Shown piece by piece: positions 59,600 through 64,000 of a stretch of 64,000 bases of DNA. Position 1 is the stretch's first letter; each line of letters starts with the position of its first letter. Below the pieces are notes generated by a model that did not search any database, had not been told where the DNA came from, and worked only from the letters and a program-made list of their open reading frames with translations. This DNA comes from Costus lasius (Eukaryota; Streptophyta; Magnoliopsida; Zingiberales; Costaceae). The stretch is from NCBI GenBank assembly GCA_027563935.2, contig CM050450.1, positions 7,609,957 to 7,673,956 on the forward strand, read 5' to 3'. A program made the position numbers and the translations under genes.

Positions 59600-59870
59600 C
59601 GATAAATATAGTATAACATACTTATATTATGGTATAATATGTACAGTTAAAATATCGTATAACACATATATTATTTTATCTTATATGTAATCTTGTATAG
59701 GGTATTTTATACATATACGTGATCTAAAATATCTCAAATTTGGTACCATTGGATAGTTTACAAGGAGTAGATTATTTCTAAAAAAAATTTAAACAAAAAA
59801 AAAAACTATTTTGGCCAAAAACGAGGGACCCAATTTAAGATTTCTAACCTGGGGACCTAGGTTAGGCCAT
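59130..59870. repeat. Fold-back element with nested inverted repeats and a TA microsatellite
   Basis: About 59189-59275 (ATGATGTATACATCCTAAGC...) and 59310-59400 are near-perfect inverted copies around an AT-rich loop, and a third partial copy lies at about 59690-59790. CCTAACTTGGGTACC near 59140 is echoed inverted by GGGGACCTAGGTTAGG near 59849. 59555-59594 is an uninterrupted TA run of about 20 units. TATCGTATAACAC motifs are shared with the element at 44810. Confidence 0.6.
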
Positions 59871-60540
59871 TTCCTCCCCTGCGCCAGCGTGCGCGTGGAC
59901 GAGTTTCTCGTCCCAGTGTCACACGTTGCCAAGCGGCTCGCTTGCGTGCGTGGAAAGAGGTTGGCCACGTCTTCGTCTACATTAGCGATCTGTGTCCACC
60001 TTAGCTGAGAAGATCCGTCTGGGTCCTATCGAGGTGGCATCCAGTTGGGACGCTAGAAGCTCCCCACATGCGTTCCACCTTTGGCTGGGGGAGGGTTCGC
60101 GAAACCATCCTCACCAGTCGCGCTCGACTCTTCGGCTTAGGTCATTGTGCCCCTGCGTGGGCGTGGTTGGACTGAGTCAAGTGTTGACTCATATATATTT
60201 TTGTTAAAATTTTATTACTGTAATTTAGGGCATGACACATGGGCATATTTGCAAGCACATACAGAAAAATTTCTTTTTTTTTTTTTTTTCAATATTTAAG
60301 TTACAATGTTTGGTTGGCTATTAGCGCATAAATCTTGGATGCACAGAGTAAATGAACAACTAGATCGGCATATTTATTCAATTTTAGACTTCTGTTTAGT
60401 AAATCACTATCGGCCTCTTTGGCTCTCAAGTACTATGCAACTAGTAATAGTACAGGACAGTTTTGCATATGTATAATAATAAATAACAACAATATCAAGT
60501 AAGTCTATAGCTGATGTGCACATATAGGTTGTCATAGTTA

Positions 60541-60710
60541 TATACAGGATTATGAACTTAAAGATGTGTTAGAAATGTGAAAGACTAAAAATCTTTTTTT
60601 ATTAAAAAATTGTGGGGTGGTCATATATACAGGATTATGAACTTAAAGATGTGTTAGAAATGTGAAAGACTAAAAATCTTTTTTTATTAAAAAATTGTGG
60701 GGTGGTCATA
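60541..60710. repeat. Perfect 85-bp tandem duplication
   Basis: 60541-60625 and 60626-60710 appear identical (unit starts TATACAGGATTATG, ends GGGGTGGTCATA). It is followed by an AT run at 60726-60754. Confidence 0.92.
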
Positions 60711-60718
60711 TATAGTCT

Positions 60719-60756
<38 letters not shown>

Positions 60757-60844
60757 CTGTATATGATGATAAATATGAATCATTTTATATATTTAAATAA
60801 AAATAATAGGCTAAGCGACTCACACACTAACCAAATACACTAGG

Positions 60845-62016
60845 TGTCACGCCCCGGTCGGATCAGTCTAGAATTAGCGCTTATCCACTTCCTAGAGCCG
60901 TCCGGCGGAATACCAGAACGTAACTCTTCCTAGGGTTTCTGGCCTTAAATTGGAAACCCCAATCTCCCCGAAGAATTTTTATCCCCAAAATACAATTCCG
61001 CATGAAAATCCCAACCCTAATTTGGGAAAATCAAACCCTAAATTAAATACCTTCTCTCTCGTCAAAATTGCCTTCGCAGACGACAGCCTACGACAGCCTT
61101 CGAGATCGGATTCGAAATCGATTTTTCGATTTCGCTTGCATCAACCGCCCAATCGCTGACGTCACCTTCCGAATTTCGTCGCGCGCGTGAAATCTTCGCT
61201 GTGCTGACGATCGCTTGCGTCAGCGTCTCCGATTTCGAACGAAATCGGATTCGTTCGCGAAATCAGCGTTGACCGGCTGATTCCGTTGACCTCTGCCTCG
61301 TTTCGAACGCCCGACGCGTTCGAACGAGCGTTGTCTCCTCCGTTCGTTTTCACGAGCTCGCGCGAGTTCGTCCGCCGCCGGATACGAGTGCCGCCGCGCT
61401 GTCCTTATCGTCGCCGGCCGGAGTCACCTGAACCCTAGCGGTCGACGCCGCCGGAAACGTAGAGAACAGAGAGTGAAGATCAGAGAGAGTGGGGAAAGGA
61501 AAGCTCGATCTTATTCCCTGAAAATGGATACAAAGCTTCTCCTCTCAAAGCCGTCAGCCCCCTTGGCCGCCGGTGCCCCTCTCCCTCCCTCGCCGGCCGT
61601 AGCCGCCTACAGTCTCTCTACTATCGTCGCCCTGGTGACGAAATTCCTCTCAGCTTCGTTACGTTGCCCTCAACGCTTCCTCGATGGAGATCCCCCTCCC
61701 TGCTCACGATCCTCCTCTTTATAGAGGACGGCCGCCGCCGCCTCAACGCCTCGCGCGTCCGCCTTTTTCGCCGTCAACCGCGTCCTCCGCTGCTGAAGAA
61801 GTCGCCGAAGACCACGCTGTGTTGTTGACGCTCGTTTCCTTCGCCGATGCCACCGAATCCGTCCCGCGCGAGCCGCTCGTGTTCGGCGCGTGTGACGACG
61901 AAGCGATAGCTTCGTTTACCATGGATTTGGGGTCAACGCCCCAGTTTGACCACGTTTTTCCCCTATTTGGGCTGGGGCTTGGGCTTGGGCCGAACCGATT
62001 AGACCGGGGCCTGACA
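60845..62016 (-). repeat. 3' LTR of the gag-only element
   Basis: On the plus strand it starts TGTCACGCC and ends GGGGCCTGACA (1172 bp). The first half is rich in TTCGAA, CGATTTCG and TGACG strings. A perfect TGACGTCA palindrome lies at 61157-61164. Confidence 0.85.
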
Positions 62017-62036
62017 ATTCTCCCCCGCCCAATTTG
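62017..62036 (-). other. Polypurine tract of the gag-only element
   Basis: On the minus strand the bases next to the LTR read GGGCGGGGGAGAAT, an uninterrupted purine run apart from one C, exactly at the LTR border. Confidence 0.85.
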
Positions 62037-63407
62037 GACATCGCCCTCGATGTCTCTAGCGGGCGGATCCTGCAGAACCATCGCTCCGATCCTCAAAGCA
62101 CCAACCCGACACTGCTGCGCTCCTGTGGCAGTGTGTGGAACTACCTGCAGTGATCCAATCCGCGGTGGCTCAGTTTCCTCGGCCTCCTCGGCTGGATCCT
62201 GTGCCGCTATCCCCATTAGCTTTTGCTTGCTAGGACAATCCTTTACCCAGTGAGGACCGCCGCACCAAAAGCAACCCTGTGGCTTTTGCTCCCGCCATCC
62301 CGGTGAACCCTTGTTCTGCCGGTAGAATGGCCTACCCCTCTCTGGAACTCTAGCTCCCGGCGGTGTACGTGAGGAGCCGCGCTGAGATCCGCGCTTTGGT
62401 GGTGTCTTGGATTTCTTTGGTGGTGCTGGTTTGAAATTTCTGTTATCCACCAGAGACTCAGCCACCGCCGCAGCTGCCCTCCAGTCAACTGGCTCGCGAC
62501 GTCGGACCTCCGTTTCTGCCCATGGCTGCAGGCCCCGGAGGAAGAAATACCTCCTATCGTCCTCTGCCATGCCTGGAAGCTCCAGCATCAAAGTAGAGAA
62601 AGCCCGGACGTACTCCTGGATCGAGCCTGTATGCCTCAGCCGATCCAGTTTGCCACGCGCCTGGTCTGCCGAGTTTCCAGGAAGAAACTGTCGCCGCAGT
62701 TCCTCACGGAAAGTCTCCCAAGTCTAGCTAGTAGTCCCTGAGGTAGAGCCGACTTTGGTTCGCCACCAAAGTTTCGCGTCGCCTGTAAGATAGGCGATGC
62801 ACACCTGCACCCGATCTCCTGCAGAAATATGGTTAGCTGAAAACAGTTGCTCCATATCCCAGATAAAGTTTTCGACCTCTCGGGACGATCGAGCCCCCCC
62901 GAACGTCGCTGGGTCTGGCACGCGCATCCTCGGTTTAGGAGCCTCCTGCTCCACCGGTGCCGATGATACTTTCGCTAGGGCTAGGCGCAGTACCTTTACT
63001 TCTGCGTGCATGTCCTCCTTCATGCGAGCCATCTCCCCTGGTAGATGGATCAGACCCTCCATGGTCTATTGCATGACCTCGATCTGCAACCTCTGCTGCT
63101 CGATCTGCAACCTCTGTTGCTCGATCAGCAATTCCTGATCCTCCACAGTCTTCTGGAGGTTTTCCACCTGTGGAATCATCCCATTGCCTCCACCACTGGC
63201 CAAACCGAGCATCTGCTCGATCTGAGCAATGCGTTCATCCTGGTTCACCATCTCCTCAGGATCAGCCGTCTCCTTGGCCTTTTCTTTATCCTGCCTGGGT
63301 CGGGCATCCTCTGACGCTCCCCTAGCAGTATGGGTGATCTTCTGGAACTTCAGACCTTTCCTCACCTTCGAGGGTGAGGCTGAAGGTGCCGTGTTTGCTA
63401 GAGCACG
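62017..63407 (-). pseudogene. Retrotransposon gag, two in-frame stops
   Basis: A single frame reads through from 63407 to the purine tract, interrupted by TAG at 63066-63068 and 62724-62726. The first in-frame ATG is at 63251; the family start near the primer site may be lost. Landmarks: a coiled-coil-like stretch with QQRLQIEQQRLQIE, RVPDPATFGGARSSREVENF, GDAKLWWRTK and, after the second stop, TWETFREELRRQFLP and FFLRGLQPWAE (retrotransposon gag domain). A zinc knuckle with CX2CX3HX4C spacing (CFWCGGPHWVKDC) follows, a form seen in plant gags. The frame runs on through the purine tract into the LTR (to 61743) only because there is no stop there. Confidence 0.85.
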
Positions 63408-63414
63408 TTAGCCT

Positions 63415-63426
63415 CCTCTGATACCT
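63415..63426 (-). other. Primer binding site of the gag-only element
   Basis: On the minus strand GGTATCAGAGG follows the 5' LTR after a two- to three-base spacer. It matches initiator tRNA-Met except at the outermost base. Confidence 0.75.
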
Positions 63427-63428
63427 GT

Positions 63429-64000
63429 TGTCACGCCCCGGTCGGATCGGTCTAGAATTAGCGCTTATCCGCTTCCTAGAGCCGTCCGGCGGAATACCAG
63501 AACGTAACTCTTCCTAGGGTTTCCGGCCTTAAATTGGAAACCCTAATCTCCCCGAAGAATTTTTATCCCCAAAATACAATTCCGCACGAAAATCCCAACC
63601 CTAATTTGGGAAAATCAAACCCTAAATTAAATACCTTCTCTCTCGTCAAAATTGCCTTCGCTGACGACAGCCTACGTCAGCCTTCGAGATCGGATTCGAA
63701 ATCGATTTTCCGATTTCGCTTGCGTCAGCCGCCCAATCGCTGACGTCACCTTCCGAATTTCGTCGCGCGCGTGAAATCTTCGCTGTGCTGACGATCGCTT
63801 GCGTCAGCGTCTCCGATTTCGAACGAAATCGGATTCGTTCGCGAAATCAGCGTTGACCGGCTGATTCCGTTGACCTCTGCCTCGTTTCGAACGCCCGACG
63901 CGTTCGAACGAGCGTTGTCTCCTCCGTTCATTTTCAGGAGCTCGCGCGAGTTCGTCCGCCGCCGGATACGAGTGCTGCCGCGCTGTCCTTATCGTCGCCG
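63429..64000 (-). repeat. 5' LTR of the gag-only element (partial, window end)
   Basis: Collinear with 60845-61416 at offset 2584. The TGACGTCA palindrome is conserved at 63741-63748. The remainder lies outside the window. Confidence 0.9.

Larger units (their letters stand above)
60845..64000 (-). mobile_element. Gag-only (TR-GAG type) LTR retrotransposon, cut by the window end
   Basis: Two direct LTR copies start TGTCACGCCCCGG at 60845 and 63429. The interior is only 1412 bp (62017-63428). It holds a tRNA-Met-like primer site, a gag frame and a purine tract, but no protease, RT or integrase. If the right LTR is full length the element would be about 3.76 kb. Visible LTR parts differ at about 13 of 572 positions by eye (2.3%). 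The bases before the left LTR are CTAGG; the matching duplication would lie outside the window. It could be a TR-GAG non-autonomous element or a pol-deleted copy. Confidence 0.8.

Noticed and set aside
57970..60237. Full solo LTR ending GGGCATGACA at about 60237
   Set aside because: The end looks LTR-like, but no matching TGTCATGCCC start or target duplication was found upstream.

Overview
This is nuclear DNA of a flowering plant. The genes have GT-AG introns and belong to plant-specific families (tetraspanin with the GCCK-P signature, DOG1-domain protein, PI-specific phospholipase C with PLC-X/Y and C2, RR-type tandem CCCH zinc finger protein). The GC-rich first exons of the tetraspanin and phospholipase C genes and the GC-rich DOG1 gene, set in AT-rich flanks, fit a monocot, probably a non-grass one, but the species cannot be named from the sequence. 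There are no bacterial operons, CRISPR arrays, rRNA or recognisable tRNA genes.

Layout. 1-8 kb: AT-rich intergenic DNA with a broken beta-hexosaminidase first-exon fragment (about 2.64-3.0 kb), a 19-bp inverted repeat and a tiny Tourist-like MITE. 8.0-11.56 kb: a three-exon tetraspanin gene whose first intron carries a decayed copia reverse transcriptase. 11.6-16.5 kb: repeats, a fasciclin-like arabinogalactan protein pseudogene and a LINE 3'-end relic. 16.56-25.74 kb: a complete, young Ty3/gypsy element with two 2127-bp LTRs and a 5-bp target duplication. Its gag-pol has one frameshift, and Tyr replaces a catalytic Asp in both RT and RNase H. 27.26-28.05 kb: an intronless DOG1-domain gene (minus strand). 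32.07-43.73 kb: an older Ty1/copia element (minus strand, 772-bp LTRs) split by a 6.2-kb insertion with its own 5-bp duplication, TG...CA ends and no recognisable coding capacity. 45.8-50.9 kb: a nine-exon phospholipase C gene with a complete hAT-type MITE in intron 1. 54.8-56.73 kb: an intronless tandem CCCH zinc finger/ankyrin gene. 57-60.8 kb: MITE-like and fold-back repeats. 60.85-64.0 kb (cut by the window end): an LTR element on the minus strand whose 1.4-kb interior holds gag but no pol (TR-GAG type).

The four intact genes (tetraspanin, DOG1-like, phospholipase C, CCCH protein) do not form a pathway cluster. They are separated by transposon blocks, and most of the window is mobile-element history. 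I found no convincing new biological system. The most unusual items are the gag-only element, the 6.2-kb non-coding insertion with complex internal repeats, and the young gypsy copy with two D-to-Y active-site changes.
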